This document shows positions 38,901-46,869 of a DNA stretch of 64,000 bases, one piece after another. The stretch's first letter is position 1, and every line of letters starts with the position of its first letter. The position numbers were made by a program, and so were the translations under genes. The stretch is taken from NCBI RefSeq assembly GCF_014472395.1, contig NZ_JACSZW010000014.1, forward strand, positions 1-64,000, given 5' to 3'. This DNA comes from Pedobacter sp. N36a (GTDB lineage Bacteria > Bacteroidota > Bacteroidia > Sphingobacteriales > Sphingobacteriaceae). The notes under the pieces were generated by a model. The model was not told the origin of the DNA and ran no database searches. It saw nothing but the letters and a program-made list of their open reading frames with translations.

Positions 38901-39182
38901 CAATATGTTCAGCAAGGGAGCATTTTTAGCATGTACAGTAACTGGTTTTGCTTTTTTTATCAGATTGGAATTAAAAATGATGTCGTAGTTACTCTGCTCT
39001 CCTATTTTTTCCAATACGGTTTCCAATGGAGCATTCTTTTCTGACAAGGTAATCTGTATCGGTTCTGCGGCATTTGCCCGTACAGCACAGCTCAAAATCA
39101 AGACAGCGAACAGCATGGTCTTGAGCGCAATTTTATCTTTTACACAGGAAATCCTGTGTAAGTTAAACTCGTAAAATTTCAT
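35976..39182 (-). CDS. SusC/RagA TonB-dependent transporter with STN domain (locus 3)
   Basis: A 1068-residue transporter with export signal (about 18-39, LKTMLFAVLILSCAVRANAA), STN domain (about 45-112, PLETVLEKIGEQSNYDIIFN), carboxypeptidase-like domain (ITGTVKDALGKPVPGASVIV), TonB-box area EVVVVGYGTIEKKD, plug (LSIQGKVPGLTISSSNGSDP, GPLIVIDGVPGG, AAIYGTRASGGVILITT) and barrel ending GIQVGL. The ATG follows CCAAATGT. The operon is only susC-susD, controlled by its own sigma/FecR pair; substrate unknown. Confidence 0.95.
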   Translation of the reverse strand: MKFYEFNLHRISCVKDKIALKTMLFAVLILSCAVRANAAEPIQITLSEKNAPLETVLEKIGEQSNYDIIFNSNLIKKAKPVTVHAKNAPLLNILAECFLEQPLGYTVSTSTIVVNEKKNVDLTITGTVKDALGKPVPGASVIVKGLKGRGTSTGANGTFSLSVPENAVLLVSAMGFTPLEVPVNNRKTFEIVITEEKNDLNEVVVVGYGTIEKKDLTSAVSTVKPKDFISGSVNPLLSIQGKVPGLTISSSNGSDPNASVSVQLRGVNSINAGQGPLIVIDGVPGGNINSVAREDIASINVLRDASAAAIYGTRASGGVILITTNRAKVGPANISLTTELFTERIRRRPESLSGDEFVEKGLGNDFGSRTDWYKEVTNKSPFSQRYVLNANGGSENAQVYSTLTYRNAQGIAIGSDRKEIGGRVNTIFKFFDGRAQLSTNFSYNHVDANLTDHNIFNMALVLNPTQTPYNAADITGLNVMVGGYDYWNPLAEVKLRKDQNQLKYLLGSSVLKVDLTKDLYTSAMIAIKNDSENPIFYRSSQHRISRTDGVDGYAKQEYKRFTDRTFEWTANYNKVIDKHSINAVAGYSYQDFNGQGFKAENSGFSVDGIGENDLNNGTFLTDGRAAMSSFKDPTVKLIAFFGRVNYAFDNKYIVTGTLRREGSSKFAPGKRWGTFPGISMAWRLSEEPFMKSLKFINDLKIRGGYGETGNADFNANVAYRMYAPDAWWLVNGQWQRTYGVRHNQNSDLKWEVKKEYSIGLDFALLNNKITGRFDLYKRKVNDIIYDINVSQPPAIYETTTVNIGSMQNKGFEAELNWNAVDHEDFKYTTGIVMSGNKSSLTSLSGSQTFADRKSFPAPGSPGNAVRLFPGHDIGEFFLWRSAGFTPEGNWMLYDKDGQAFDVTKRSKTIADKAFVGNGIPKVILSWNHAIAYKNFDASIYLRSWLGYDVFNMINMYYSLPNVRGQNVLRAAFDKHKDIKGEKELSDYWLEKGNFLKVDAISLGYTFKQNLIKPLKNLRIYATGRDLFVLTKYSGLDPEVNINGLDPGFEERNAYPKTRTFMFGIQVGL

Positions 39183-39298
39183 ACATTTGGTTTGTTAGGT
39201 TGTTTGACACTCAGCGCATTAAACAAGCAGACACGTGGTGTTTATTTGGTTAATTTTTGCAATTGTTGGTATCGGCAGACAGCATAATCAAATTCTAT

Positions 39299-39332
39299 CC
39301 CGGAAATGTTAGCCCATTTTCGGGTTTATTTT
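39299..39332 (+). terminator. Hairpin between FecR and SusC, T-rich tail on the plus strand (locus 3)
   Basis: CCCGGAAATG, loop TTAGCC, CATTTTCGGG, then TTTATTTT. Ten-bp stem with one G-T pair. Same position and polarity as the hairpins in loci 1, 2 and 4, although farther (117 bases) from the susC ATG and closer (27 bases) to the fecR stop. Confidence 0.55.
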
Positions 39333-39350
39333 AACTACCTGCTGATCGGA

Positions 39351-40502
39351 TCACGGCATAACGGTCACCCTCCTTCCTTCAACTTTAAATTTAACATCGC
39401 CTGTCAGCGCCAACACTTTCAGCACTTCATTCAGGTTTTTCGTTCTGGAAATTTTACCGCTAAAATTCAGGTCATCTAGTTTTCCAACATATTCAAGATC
39501 GATATTGTACCAGCGTGATAGTTTCCGCATGATCTCATAGATTTTATCTTCTTTGAAAAGGAAGTAGCCGTTTTTCCAATCTATAATTCCCTTTAATTTC
39601 ACGGTCTTAATCTGGAAAGCCCCATTTTCCATTCCACATTGCTGACCCGGTTTTAACAGGACAGAAGAGTTCCCATGATTAACTTTTACACTACCTTCCA
39701 GCAAAGTAGTTCGAGTTACCTTTTCATCTTCATAAGCATTTACATTAAAATGAGTTCCATACACCTCTACGACCTCTTTATCGGTTACCACTTTAAAAGG
39801 CCTACCTTTCATTTTTGACACCTCGAAATAAGCTTCCCCGCTGAGCATCACCTTACGTTCTGTACCAGTAAATTGCGCTGGATATTTCAACGAAGAAGAA
39901 GCATTGAGCCAAACCACTGTTCCATCAGGTAAACGGACCTGATATTGCCCACCCATGGGTGTCTCTATACTGTTGTAATGAATCTGTCCATTCTTGGGCT
40001 GCTGATTACCGGCAACCACCGTATAAATCAGCTGGCCATCCCTGTCTTTTTTTATAGTTAATCCCGCTTGTTTGGCTACAATACCATCAGCAATATGATC
40101 CAGGTCTACAATAGATCCATCACTCAAGGTCAATCTGGCCTTGTTCCCACCAGGTGTGATCACTTTCGAACAAGCGACTTCCGGAATATTCAGTTGATTT
40201 TTAGTCGGATTTGGCGTATGAATTATAAAGCGGGCGATCCCGATAATTACCAGAATGGAAGCCGCAGCACCAAGCCATAACCTAGTATAACTTACCTTTG
40301 GATTGCGCTCATTTGCAGGCTCCTGTTTTATGCTTTGCATAATTGCAGCTTTTACCCCAATGCCATCAGGCTCCTGAAAGCTAATTTCAGCACCCTTACG
40401 GTCCATCCTTTCATAATATTCTTCCAGCAGACGAATTTCTGCAGGACTCGATTCATTGGCTAAATAGCGGTCTATCAGTATTAAAAAATTGTGCTTGTCC
40501 AT
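39351..40502 (-). CDS. FecR-family anti-sigma factor with DUF4974 domain (locus 3)
   Basis: A 383-residue single-pass protein: cytoplasmic anti-sigma part (1-72, MDKHNFLILIDRYLANESSP), membrane helix (about 75-94, WLGAAASILVIIGIARFII), FecR domain (TPMGGQYQVRLPDGTVVWLN, VMLSGEAYFEVSKMKGRPF, VEVYGTHFNVNAYEDE) and DUF4974 (FKEDKIYEIMRKLSRWYNID). It links the STN domain of the locus 3 SusC to the sigma factor encoded 94 bases upstream. Confidence 0.94.
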   Translation of the reverse strand: MDKHNFLILIDRYLANESSPAEIRLLEEYYERMDRKGAEISFQEPDGIGVKAAIMQSIKQEPANERNPKVSYTRLWLGAAASILVIIGIARFIIHTPNPTKNQLNIPEVACSKVITPGGNKARLTLSDGSIVDLDHIADGIVAKQAGLTIKKDRDGQLIYTVVAGNQQPKNGQIHYNSIETPMGGQYQVRLPDGTVVWLNASSSLKYPAQFTGTERKVMLSGEAYFEVSKMKGRPFKVVTDKEVVEVYGTHFNVNAYEDEKVTRTTLLEGSVKVNHGNSSVLLKPGQQCGMENGAFQIKTVKLKGIIDWKNGYFLFKEDKIYEIMRKLSRWYNIDLEYVGKLDDLNFSGKISRTKNLNEVLKVLALTGDVKFKVEGRRVTVMP

Positions 40503-40595
40503 AGGCTATATCTATAGGTACCAAAACTTACTTCCTACCCTACGGCTTTTTCATTTTTATTTTACCAAGAAAAAGAAAGGGTTTAGCAAGAATAG

Positions 40596-41177
40596 TTATC
40601 GATGAAATTCATACCATAGGAGAATGGTGATACAGGTTTCTATATTCAGGCTTGCACGAATCATTTTTAGGGACTTAGAAATCCTTTTCTCGACCGTCTT
40701 TTCTGATATATTTAAAAGATTGGCAATCTGCTTATAGGTCATTTCCTGCTCTCTACTTAAGAGAAACGCCTGTTTACAGTCTTCCGGAAGGTTATCGATT
40801 AAGTTTTGGATGAGCTGCTGCTGCTCTTTAAAGAGTAAAGGATTCTCCGCAATAATTTCCGTAGTCACCTCCATCAATCTTTCATAAAATTGACGGTCTG
40901 TTTTAAGCTTCCGAATTGCTTTCAGCACACTAAACCTCAAAGCTTGGTGGAGGTAGGGTTTTAAAGCCAGGATATCTACTTGCGCACGTCGTTGCCAAAG
41001 GCTTAAAAAAACATCCTGCAGTACATCTACCGAAGCATCTGGATCTTGAAGTATGTTATTTGCCTTTCGATAAAGCTCCTTCCAGTACCGCTCATAAATT
41101 TCACCAAATGCCTGCTCTTCTCCTTCTTTTAAAGCAGCTATTAATTCGGCATCGGAAAGAAGGTCACAGCTCATCAT
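40596..41177 (-). CDS. ECF RNA polymerase sigma factor (locus 3)
   Basis: A 193-residue sigma factor with region 2 (FGEIYERYWKELYRKANNIL, ASVDVLQDVFLSLWQRRAQV) and region 4 (MTYKQIANLLNISEKTVEKR). Two ATG codons in a row (41175-41177 and 41172-41174) give alternative starts. First gene of locus 3. Its upstream spacer to the next gene is about 105 bases and shows no clear promoter box. Confidence 0.94.
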   Translation of the reverse strand: MMSCDLLSDAELIAALKEGEEQAFGEIYERYWKELYRKANNILQDPDASVDVLQDVFLSLWQRRAQVDILALKPYLHQALRFSVLKAIRKLKTDRQFYERLMEVTTEIIAENPLLFKEQQQLIQNLIDNLPEDCKQAFLLSREQEMTYKQIANLLNISEKTVEKRISKSLKMIRASLNIETCITILLWYEFHR

Positions 41178-41282
41178 TTAGTTTAGGCAAAACCGAATCT
41201 AATAAAAAAAGATGTAACTCTGGTTTTTTCTAAAAAAACGACTTAAAACTAACCATAGGCGCTAGCCTGGTTGCGATTTGTT

Positions 41283-41867
41283 CTACGTTTTCCTGATCAT
41301 TGCTTTTTTCTTAATCAGTTTTCCACTGCGATTCGGATCTGAAACATAGTAATAGATAGTCCCCTTTTCCAGGAACACCCGTTGCTGTAAATCCTGATCC
41401 CTGATCATTTCACAGCCGGTTGGAATTAAAAAAGTTGCAACTACCTTGTTCCAGGATCCATTTTTATAGGAATAGGTGGTCATCGAATAAGTACATCCAT
41501 TCATTGGTGCCTGGAATACGGATATTTCATCTGCTTTATCATGATTTAGGTCGCCCTCATTAATTAAACGGACCTTACAACAGCCTACCATGATTGATTT
41601 GATACGGCTATCCGAAAATCTGATTTCATATTGATCAGCCGTTCCACCTTCAACAGGATTGCCCTGCCTTTCCGCAATTTTAACGGCTGCGGCATAACCT
41701 CTTCTACCATTCCCAATAAAATCACCCTGAATCCTTTCCTCCATTTTGTGTAAAACAGCAGACTCATTACTCGTTTTTATTTGCCCGGAAGTATTGTGTT
41801 TTTCGCTTTGCAGCCACTGTGGGAAAGAGATAACTCCCCAGCTGAGCAAAATCAATAGTTGTTTCAT
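41283..41867 (-). CDS. Exported protein of unknown function with an FG-GAP-like repeat
   Basis: ATG at 41867 (MKQLLILLSWGVISFPQWLQS) gives a signal-like N terminus; the frame is open another 26 codons upstream with no better signal. The mature protein has two short calcium-loop-like blocks, GDFIGNGRRGYA and GDLNHDKADEISV, as in FG-GAP/VCBS repeats, then a beta-rich region (TYSMTTYSYKNGSWNKVVA) and a basic end (SGKLIKKKAMIRK). Four cysteines are present (in VGCCKVR, NGCTY and TGCEM). I know no function. It stands alone, divergent from the epimerase gene. Confidence 0.65.
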   Translation of the reverse strand: MKQLLILLSWGVISFPQWLQSEKHNTSGQIKTSNESAVLHKMEERIQGDFIGNGRRGYAAAVKIAERQGNPVEGGTADQYEIRFSDSRIKSIMVGCCKVRLINEGDLNHDKADEISVFQAPMNGCTYSMTTYSYKNGSWNKVVATFLIPTGCEMIRDQDLQQRVFLEKGTIYYYVSDPNRSGKLIKKKAMIRKT

Positions 41868-42010
41868 AGGATGGTCAATTAACATTTTTAAAACTAGTAA
41901 ATTGGCAAAAATAATGGTTAAACCTGGCATTAACACCATCCCCAAAACTATGACCTATATTTCTAAATAGGGTATTTTCAACTAAATCTTATTCATTAGT
42001 CTATAAATTC

Positions 42011-42018
42011 TAAATTTG
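42011..42018 (+). promoter_or_regulatory. Possible Bacteroidota minus-7 promoter box
   Basis: TAAATTTG matches the Bacteroidota consensus TAnnTTTG. It ends 10 bases before the ATG of the epimerase gene, which would place transcription start almost at the start codon and give a leaderless or nearly leaderless mRNA. No clear minus-33 TTTG is seen, so this is tentative. Confidence 0.3.
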
Positions 42019-42027
42019 ACAGCTACC

Positions 42028-42756
42028 ATGAGAATTTTAGTTACAGGAGCGTCCGGACGTCTAGGTTCAGTGACCGTCAATCATTTAAGAAGATTCAATC
42101 AGCATGTAGTGGGCATAGACTTAATCAAACATCCGGCTACAGATCAATTGATAGATATTCAAAATCCGCAGGAGCTGGAAGAAATTTTACAAGGCATGGA
42201 TGCCATCGTGCATACCGCAGCCCTTCATGGGAGACATTACGACCTCAACTATTCGCGCGAGGCATTTATAGATGTAAATATCAAGGGAACGCTTCATCTA
42301 CTAAACGCTGCTGTAAAGAATGGATTGAAAAAATTCATCTATATCAGCACTACTTCAATTTATGGAACGGCAATGACAGCTGAAGACCAAGCTGTTTGGG
42401 TTGATGAAACCTTAATTGAAGAACCTAGAGATATTTATGACATCACTAAACAATGCGCTGAACAATTGTGTAAAGACTTTTTTTATAAAGAAGGATTAGA
42501 AACCACTGTTTATCGGGTAGCAAGATTTTTACCAGAAACAGAGAACTTAACGATCAATCACCGGCTGTATCGGGGGCTAGATGAAAGAGATGGTGCAGAG
42601 GCAAAAGAAATTTATAAAAAAAATGGATGGGTATTTCCGGAAACGATAGACAGAGTTTACGTAACTGAGAAAGCCAAAGACATTTTAGGATACGTCCCTA
42701 AATATACATATGACTTTCTTTTAGGGGACTCTTTTTTAAGGTCTTTTTCGTCATGA
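42028..42756 (+). CDS. NAD-dependent epimerase/dehydratase (SDR), apparently internally shortened
   Basis: A 242-residue protein from ATG 42028 (MRILVTGASGRLG). The NAD-binding motif GASGRLG, MDAIVHTAALHG, the Ser/Thr pair in ISTTSIYG and a YDITKQ active-site Tyr-x-x-x-Lys are present. Relatives normally have 30-50 residues between LDERDxAEA and the block KEIYKKNGWVFPETIDRVYV, containing the substrate-binding strand; here DGAEA joins KEIYKK directly, so an in-frame deletion is likely. The C terminus (YTYDFLLGDSFLRS) overlaps a GNAT remnant on the other strand. The cofactor site is intact, but activity is doubtful. Confidence 0.72.
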   Translation: MRILVTGASGRLGSVTVNHLRRFNQHVVGIDLIKHPATDQLIDIQNPQELEEILQGMDAIVHTAALHGRHYDLNYSREAFIDVNIKGTLHLLNAAVKNGLKKFIYISTTSIYGTAMTAEDQAVWVDETLIEEPRDIYDITKQCAEQLCKDFFYKEGLETTVYRVARFLPETENLTINHRLYRGLDERDGAEAKEIYKKNGWVFPETIDRVYVTEKAKDILGYVPKYTYDFLLGDSFLRSFSS

Positions 42757-42871
42757 TATCCGTTTGTTCATCCCTACCTAACCTAAAAAGGTGCTGATCG
42801 AACGCCACAAACCCATTTTTTTCATAAATTTCTTTTATCCCGGTGTTATTTTCCCATACCTCCCGCTGAGT
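42698..42871 (-). pseudogene. GNAT acetyltransferase remnant (C-terminal end)
   Basis: The reverse strand reads QREVWENNTGIKEIYEKNGF and then FDQHLFRLGRDEQTD followed by IMTKK. This is the final strand-helix-strand of GNAT acetyltransferases, where the last helix 'x-x-x-FYxKxGF' and an ending like 'GDDxQTD' are usual. Nothing of the acetyl-CoA-binding motif is left; the frame opens immediately after the stop of the M14 peptidase gene. The end overlaps the 3' end of the epimerase gene, which supports a deletion junction in this spot. Confidence 0.55.
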
Positions 42872-45495
42872 TATCTATATCCTCCGTTTAATAAATTACC
42901 AAAGAATATCGAGTTCAGGAACAGGCGTCCTGTACCTAACCAGTACCCCCTGTAAGTAGGATCATCGGCAAATAGAATCACCTCTCCTCTACCAATCCCT
43001 GTGGCGATAATCGCTGCAGAATTAGCTACTTTTTCAATGTTCGATTTAGAAGAGTAACCGTTCACGAAAGGCTTTGAAAGATACTGTGCAACAGTTGCAT
43101 ATTTATTTTCACTTGGCAGCAATAATGTAGCGCCATTTTTATTGATAAACAGCTTGCGCGAAGTTAGCCCAAAAGCTACCGGATGGGTAATATCAAGGTC
43201 GGCTACAAAGATCGCCCCATTGATTCTTTTCGAACCTTCTACATCTTCCTGATTCGCATAATCCAGTCTGTCTTTAGATTTAGGCGCTTCCACAGCTTTT
43301 GGAGCCGCAGCTGCCGGTGCTGCTGGTACCTCAGCTCTTCTGGAGAAATTATCAGTTTCGGAAAGCTTTTCCCTGACAATGCCCTGGTTTACTGCCCAGG
43401 CTGTTGCCGTTTGGAAGGTGATCAGTGTACCACCATCAGTCACCCAGTTTTTAATCTTGTCGATGATTGCCTTGTCCCAATCGCCATAATTACCGCCTGG
43501 CAATACCAGCACGTTATAACGATTCAATGGTGCTCTGGCAAAATTTTGCAGGTCCAGCTTGGTGACCGGCAAGTCTAACTGCTGGTTCAATAAAAACCAA
43601 ACCTGACCTGCTTCAGAAGAAGAGACCCCCTGACCAAAAGCCAGCGCCACTTCAGGCTTACGCACAGATTTGATATTGCTGCTGCCTAAATCTATCCCTT
43701 CGGCACTAAAACCAGTTGCAGCCGAGTTCATCTCAATATTAGCAGAACGAGCCACATTTTTCAACACCGCATAAAGCGCATCCGGGGAAAGCGTTTGCCC
43801 TACTACCGGAATCACCAGAGATCCGGGCAGGTATACTTTTTTTCCTGAGCTAACCGTTGTTGCAAAAGATTTAAACGCCGTCTTCACCAGCACATTTTGT
43901 AACTGCAGCTGATACAATGCTTTTGTAAAGTTATAATCGGAAGAATTGATCAGGTAGGCATAAGCAGAACGATCTCCATTCAAGCTACCGGTTTCCGCAG
44001 CCACATTTTTCACTGCTGCACCTTTAGAAAAAGCACCATTGACTTTTGCATATTTCAGTCCGTAAGCCTGAATAATACTCCATCCGGTATTGTCATAAAA
44101 GATACTGTCTTTCAATGTATTCTCCTCAAAGATCGAGTGAACAATTAAGAAATTCGGTTGGGCTGAAGGAACAATATAGCTTTTTCCTTTCTCAAAGGTT
44201 TTACCCTCCTGACTGATTTTATCACCCAGTTCATACACCTCTACGTGGTGTTGTAATAGCAATCCCAGAAATTTCTGCGTCAGGTTCACATCATTTTGAT
44301 CACCAAACACAAATGCTTTGGCAGGATGCTTTTGTCCTTGGTTCAATGCGTATTTGAAGAAGTCTTTCTGTACTTTAAAAAGCCCGGATTTCTCAGCTAC
44401 AGCACCCCTGATGGTAGAGAAACTCGTGGCCAGGTGGTTGCGGATGGTGAAGGCAAAGGTCAATGGCCCGTTGGATGATTCCTGCAGAATCCCTCTGGAA
44501 CTCGCCTGCTCAAAAGTGGCCGCTACCGAACCAAAAAACTTAGGGTAAGTAGAGCCATATATCGGCGATAAGTTATCATAATTCTCTTTGGTAAAATAAA
44601 GCGATCCAATATCGTCCAGCGCTTTTGCATGGTATTTTGCCAGGTTCACCTGAAATTCATACAAAAATTGTGGAATCACCGGGCTCTCATGGCGCTTCGG
44701 TGAAGGCTCAAAATAATACGTCGCATTCGTTCCCTGTTCATGAAAATCGATCTGCACATTCGGATACCATTTATGGAAGAAAGCCAGGCGGTTACGGCTT
44801 TCTACCTGCACCAGGTTCAGCCAGTCACGATTCAGGTCGGTAAAATAATGGTTGCTCCTTCCATTCGGCCATGCCTCCTGGTGCGCCTTGTCCAGCGGAT
44901 CACCTACAGCTGGAAAAGAATGGTAAGAATTATGCCAGTTCGCCGCCCGGTCTCTGCCGTCCGGATTAAGCGCAGGATCAATAAAGACCACAGCTTCCCT
45001 CAGCCATTTCTGCGTCTCCGCATCATTACTGGCGGCCAGATAGTAAGCCGTAAGTAAGCTGGTTTCTGTGCTGGAGGTTTCATTGCCATGCACCCCATAT
45101 CCCAGGTGGATAATCACCGGTGCATTATTGCTCAGCACAGGTTTCGAAGGATCTACCTGAGCCAGGTGTTCCTGCCTGATCTGCTCCAATTTCGCATAGT
45201 TTGCAGGAGCAGTGATGGTCACCACCACTTGCTCACGCTGCTCATAAGTCTTCCCAAGACTTTCGATGTGTACCCGTTCAGATAGCTTTTCCAGTTGACG
45301 TAAATAAGCCAGCACCTGGTCATAACGCGTGTAGTAAGTCCCAATGGGATAACCTAAAAACTGTTCAGGTGTCGGGATTTTGGCATCCAATCCGGTAGCC
45401 TTAGGAAAGAAGTAAGCATTTTGAGCCGATGAAGGCTGGATCCAGATCAAACTGAGCAGGACCAATATTTTAGTAGTATGGAAGAAAAATTTCAT
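42871..45495 (-). CDS. M14-family zinc carboxypeptidase (locus 5)
   Basis: An 874-residue exported protein; signal peptide ends PSSAQ (residue 25). The M14 catalytic domain (about 50-370) shows the zinc ligands His136 and Glu139 in HGNETS and His252 in DFHEQG, plus LNPDGRDR. A Glu in TFEQASS near residue 335 fits the general base. The remaining 500 residues include VLPGGNYGDWDKAIIDKIKN, resembling a class I glutamine amidotransferase-like domain that is frequent in this exopeptidase group, and a Pro/Ala/Lys-rich linker. It is the third gene of a susC-susD operon (16 bases after SusD), which points to peptides as the imported substrate. Confidence 0.88.
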   Translation of the reverse strand: MKFFFHTTKILVLLSLIWIQPSSAQNAYFFPKATGLDAKIPTPEQFLGYPIGTYYTRYDQVLAYLRQLEKLSERVHIESLGKTYEQREQVVVTITAPANYAKLEQIRQEHLAQVDPSKPVLSNNAPVIIHLGYGVHGNETSSTETSLLTAYYLAASNDAETQKWLREAVVFIDPALNPDGRDRAANWHNSYHSFPAVGDPLDKAHQEAWPNGRSNHYFTDLNRDWLNLVQVESRNRLAFFHKWYPNVQIDFHEQGTNATYYFEPSPKRHESPVIPQFLYEFQVNLAKYHAKALDDIGSLYFTKENYDNLSPIYGSTYPKFFGSVAATFEQASSRGILQESSNGPLTFAFTIRNHLATSFSTIRGAVAEKSGLFKVQKDFFKYALNQGQKHPAKAFVFGDQNDVNLTQKFLGLLLQHHVEVYELGDKISQEGKTFEKGKSYIVPSAQPNFLIVHSIFEENTLKDSIFYDNTGWSIIQAYGLKYAKVNGAFSKGAAVKNVAAETGSLNGDRSAYAYLINSSDYNFTKALYQLQLQNVLVKTAFKSFATTVSSGKKVYLPGSLVIPVVGQTLSPDALYAVLKNVARSANIEMNSAATGFSAEGIDLGSSNIKSVRKPEVALAFGQGVSSSEAGQVWFLLNQQLDLPVTKLDLQNFARAPLNRYNVLVLPGGNYGDWDKAIIDKIKNWVTDGGTLITFQTATAWAVNQGIVREKLSETDNFSRRAEVPAAPAAAAPKAVEAPKSKDRLDYANQEDVEGSKRINGAIFVADLDITHPVAFGLTSRKLFINKNGATLLLPSENKYATVAQYLSKPFVNGYSSKSNIEKVANSAAIIATGIGRGEVILFADDPTYRGYWLGTGRLFLNSIFFGNLLNGGYR

Positions 45496-45511
45496 GTCTT
45501 TATGCTATCAA

Positions 45512-46849
45512 TTAATACCCTGGGTTTTGTGTCACATCCGGATCTGACTGGATGTCTGAATAAGGAATCGGAAAAAGCCAGTAGTTTTTATTGGTGATAC
45601 CAAGTACGGTTCCTGCACGCTCAGTTCTTACCAGATCAAACCATCGGTGTGCCTCAAAGGCAAACTCAATCCCATTCTCGTCTTCGATTGCTTGTATCAG
45701 GCCTGCTTGTGTAGTGGCTGTAGTTGCGGCCACATCTGCCCTTCCTCTTACTGCATTCAAATCTGCTGCTGCCTCAGGCAGTTTGTTCAGCTGTGCCCTC
45801 GCTTCCGCACGAATCAGGTAAAGCTCTGCAATGCGGATCAGGTAAGCAGGATCTGTACTGAGGCCAACGGTGTTGTAAAGCACACCGTAAACGGTAGCTC
45901 CAGTACCGGCAATTAGTGCTTTTCTCGCACCTCCAATGGCAGGATTGTTCAATTTCGCAATCAGCCCATCTGAAGGTTTCAGTGTAAACTGTCCGCCAGA
46001 CGAACTCGGATACCAAAGGTTCCAGTAGCTATTTCTGTCATTTGACGAGAAAGCCAGTTCCAAAACAGACTCTGCTGTTTGGAAAGGTGCGGTGAAAAAA
46101 GATTTATAAGGTTTAACCAGCGTATATTTCGTGTTGCTGATCACCTGAGTCGCATACGTTTCTGCATCTGCCCATTGTTTTCTATACAGGTGCAATCTGG
46201 CGCGCAAAGCTCTTGCCGCACTTTTCTGTGCACGATTTCTGGTAGTCGCATCCTCTGGCAGGAGCTGCTCCGCCTGTATCAGATCCGCCAGTACCTGATC
46301 ATAAGTCTGGTCGAGTGTACTGCGTTTAATGCCTTTCAGCACAGTCAGGTCGGTAGTAGGTTTCAGCTGAAGCTGCACCCCTCCCCATCCTCTGCCTAGA
46401 TCAAAGTAAGAAAGGGCCCGGATGAAATAGGCTTCTCCTAAGATTTTGTTTTTCTCAGTATCCGTCAGCAAAGGATCATTCACCAATGGTATATAAGCGA
46501 TCACACTGTTGGCAGAATTGATCGTTCTATAGAGACTCTGATAAGCCGAAACTGTGATCACGTTATCCGTAGGTATCGCATTCTGATCCAGCTGCAAGTA
46601 TTCACTTAGCGTTCCGTTGAAGATGACATGATCTGCGGTGATCGTTCCCAATGTTGGATAAGAAGAGGAGTAATAGTTCTGCACCCGGTCGTAAGTACCA
46701 ACAATTGCTGCTCTGGCTGTACTGACATCCGTGATGGAGCTGCTGCTGGGGAGTGCATAATCCGGCACTTCCTCCAGGAATTTTTTGCAGGAACCGGAGA
46801 GCAAGACAAAGGCCACAAGCACTGTATTTCTAAGATATGATGTGTTCAT
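45512..46849 (-). CDS. SusD/RagB-family lipoprotein (locus 5)
   Basis: A 445-residue lipoprotein with lipobox VLLSGSC-KKFLEE (Cys21), shorter than the others. SusD blocks: VSTARAAIVGTYDRVQNYYS, ILGEAYFIRALSYFDLGRGW, SAARALRARLHLYRKQWADA, LIRIAELYLIRAEARAQLNK, NGIEFAFEAHRWFDLVRTER and the ending VTQNPGY. The start is 20 bases after the susC stop. Partner of the adjacent SusC in a probable peptide importer. Confidence 0.95.
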   Translation of the reverse strand: MNTSYLRNTVLVAFVLLSGSCKKFLEEVPDYALPSSSSITDVSTARAAIVGTYDRVQNYYSSSYPTLGTITADHVIFNGTLSEYLQLDQNAIPTDNVITVSAYQSLYRTINSANSVIAYIPLVNDPLLTDTEKNKILGEAYFIRALSYFDLGRGWGGVQLQLKPTTDLTVLKGIKRSTLDQTYDQVLADLIQAEQLLPEDATTRNRAQKSAARALRARLHLYRKQWADAETYATQVISNTKYTLVKPYKSFFTAPFQTAESVLELAFSSNDRNSYWNLWYPSSSGGQFTLKPSDGLIAKLNNPAIGGARKALIAGTGATVYGVLYNTVGLSTDPAYLIRIAELYLIRAEARAQLNKLPEAAADLNAVRGRADVAATTATTQAGLIQAIEDENGIEFAFEAHRWFDLVRTERAGTVLGITNKNYWLFPIPYSDIQSDPDVTQNPGY

Positions 46850-46869
46850 TTTTTTCTATTTTAAGGTCA

